Shown here: piece by piece, positions 63,454 to 64,000 of the stretch
Numbering within the stretch: position 1 is the first letter of the stretch
How the letters are laid out: the number at the start of each line of letters is the position of its first letter
DNA from: Streptomyces californicus
GTDB lineage: Bacteria > Actinomycetota > Actinomycetes > Streptomycetales > Streptomycetaceae
DNA length: 64,000 bases
Direction of reading: 5' to 3'
NCBI RefSeq assembly: GCF_000717645.1
Contig: NZ_JNZZ01000001.1
Location: 1-64,000, forward strand
The notes under the pieces: generated by a model
What the model was told of the DNA's origin: nothing
Database searches by the model: none
The model's input: only the letters and a program-made list of their open reading frames with translations
Made by a program: the position numbers and the translations under genes

Positions 63454-64000
63454 GTGGCCGACCCGGATCCTCTTTCCCCTCTGCGTTCCGCGCGCAAGGT
63501 CCTCGCCGCCGTCGAGGCCGCAGAGGGCATCGGCCTGCTGGAGGCCGTGGCGGGCGGCCCCGTCCCAGCCGGGCAGCTCGCCGACTCCTTCGACCTGCGG
63601 CCGGAGCCCCTGCACGCACTGCTGCGCGTACTGCGGTGGCACGGTGTCCTCGACGACACCGGCGCCGCCGGATGGCAGCTCTCCGAGGTCTACCGGGAAC
63701 TGCTCACGGGCCCGCCCGGCAGCAATGCCCGCGCCCTCCTGCGGATCGAACGCTGGGCCGCCCAGGACCACCTCAACGCGGACGGTGTGACCGCCGCCCT
63801 GCGCGGCCGACGGCTGCCCACCGAGATACCGGACGCCGAACTGCCCGCCCTCGCCGACGCGATGCTCACGGGCGCCCGGGCCAGCGCCCCGCATCTGGCC
63901 CGCCTCCCCGAGCTGCGCGACCGCACCAGCCTCGCCGACATCGCCGGCGGCAGCGGGGGCTACTCGCTCACGCTGTGCCGCATGTTCCGCGGGCTGACCG
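63454..64000 (+). CDS. SAM-dependent O-methyltransferase, 5' part
   Basis: The first 182 codons are in the window; the gene continues past base 64000. An N-terminal winged-helix dimerisation domain (ARKVLAAVEAAEGIGLLEAV, LHALLRVLRWHGVLDDTG) is followed by SAM motif I, SLADIAGGSGGYSLTLCRM. This is the plant-type/antibiotic O-methyltransferase family, to which mitomycin MmcR belongs. It resembles the methyltransferase half of the fusion at 57636-59969. GTG 63454 has GAGGG upstream. Substrate unknown. Confidence 0.82.
   Translation, partial: MADPDPLSPLRSARKVLAAVEAAEGIGLLEAVAGGPVPAGQLADSFDLRPEPLHALLRVLRWHGVLDDTGAAGWQLSEVYRELLTGPPGSNARALLRIERWAAQDHLNADGVTAALRGRRLPTEIPDAELPALADAMLTGARASAPHLARLPELRDRTSLADIAGGSGGYSLTLCRMFRGLT

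Noticed and set aside
25928..64000. Ansamycin-type cluster suggested by AHBA synthase
   Set aside because: No PKS modules in 38 kb; the neighbours match the mitomycin-type set. An ansamycin PKS beyond 64000 cannot be fully excluded.

Overview
The window is high-GC actinobacterial chromosome with dense gene packing, ATGA/GTGA overlaps and frequent GTG starts. The gene content (DmdR/IdeR-type iron box, cobalamin riboswitch on metE, monomeric isocitrate dehydrogenase, a large secondary-metabolite locus) points to a Streptomyces or close relative. No rRNA, tRNA, CRISPR array or insertion sequence was seen.

Left part (1-25.8 kb), mostly housekeeping. From left: the 3' end of etfA; an iron-box-controlled pair resembling the first two desferrioxamine genes (decarboxylase and N-hydroxylase) without an acyltransferase or NIS synthetase beside it; metE behind a cobalamin riboswitch; cobF; a second cobalamin riboswitch with no obvious target; a five-gene valine/isobutyrate catabolic operon (mmsA, acyl-CoA dehydrogenase, 3-hydroxyisobutyryl-CoA hydrolase, mmsB, enoyl-CoA hydratase); a TIGR04222-type membrane protein; lipoate-protein ligase; an MpaB-type oxygenase; a membrane-anchored sulfite-oxidase-fold enzyme; isocitrate dehydrogenase; an amidase; and several secreted or hypothetical proteins, one built of 14-residue repeats.

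Right part (25.9-64 kb and beyond): one large biosynthetic gene cluster, bounded on the left by a perfect 21-bp hairpin and running off the right edge. It has five blocks. (a) 37.9-25.9 kb, minus: dirigent/allene-oxide-cyclase-like barrel, transglutaminase-like protein, MmcQ/YjbR protein, cystathionine-synthase-family enzyme, double OsmC protein, free carrier protein, a single-module Cy-A-T-TE NRPS predicted to use cysteine, ABC exporter, glycosyltransferase. (b) 38.0-39.9 kb, plus: FAD oxidoreductase and VOC protein. (c) 50.3-40.0 kb, minus: three alkaline-phosphatase-superfamily proteins, an acyl carrier protein, a protein of unknown function, CysD and CysN (ATP sulfurylase), a B12-type radical SAM enzyme and an MtrA/DUF4346-like protein. 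(d) 50.4-52.4 kb plus and 61.1-52.5 kb minus: a 3-amino-5-hydroxybenzoate (AHBA) set (AHBA synthase, oxidoreductase, ROK kinase, HAD phosphatase, type II dehydroquinase) with a GT2 glycosyltransferase, PIG-L deacetylase, AMP-ligase fused to a methyltransferase, SDR and radical SAM enzyme. This is the set expected for a mitomycin-like (mitosane) core, and no PKS is present. (e) 61.3-64 kb: an XRE/TPR regulator, a secreted peptide made of DWPW repeats, and a methyltransferase cut by the window end.

A palindrome of the form TTGACTAnnGTCAA, or its core ACTAnnGT, lies in the upstream region of seven of the eight transcription units of this cluster that start inside the window; the VOC gene is the exception. 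At four promoters an arm of the palindrome also fits the -35 box. This ties the NRPS, sulfate-activation, AHBA and repeat-peptide blocks into one regulon, probably controlled by the XRE/TPR protein. The combination of a mitosane-type AHBA pathway with a cysteine NRPS, sulfate activation, phosphatase-family proteins and a repeat peptide is unlike any cluster I can name.
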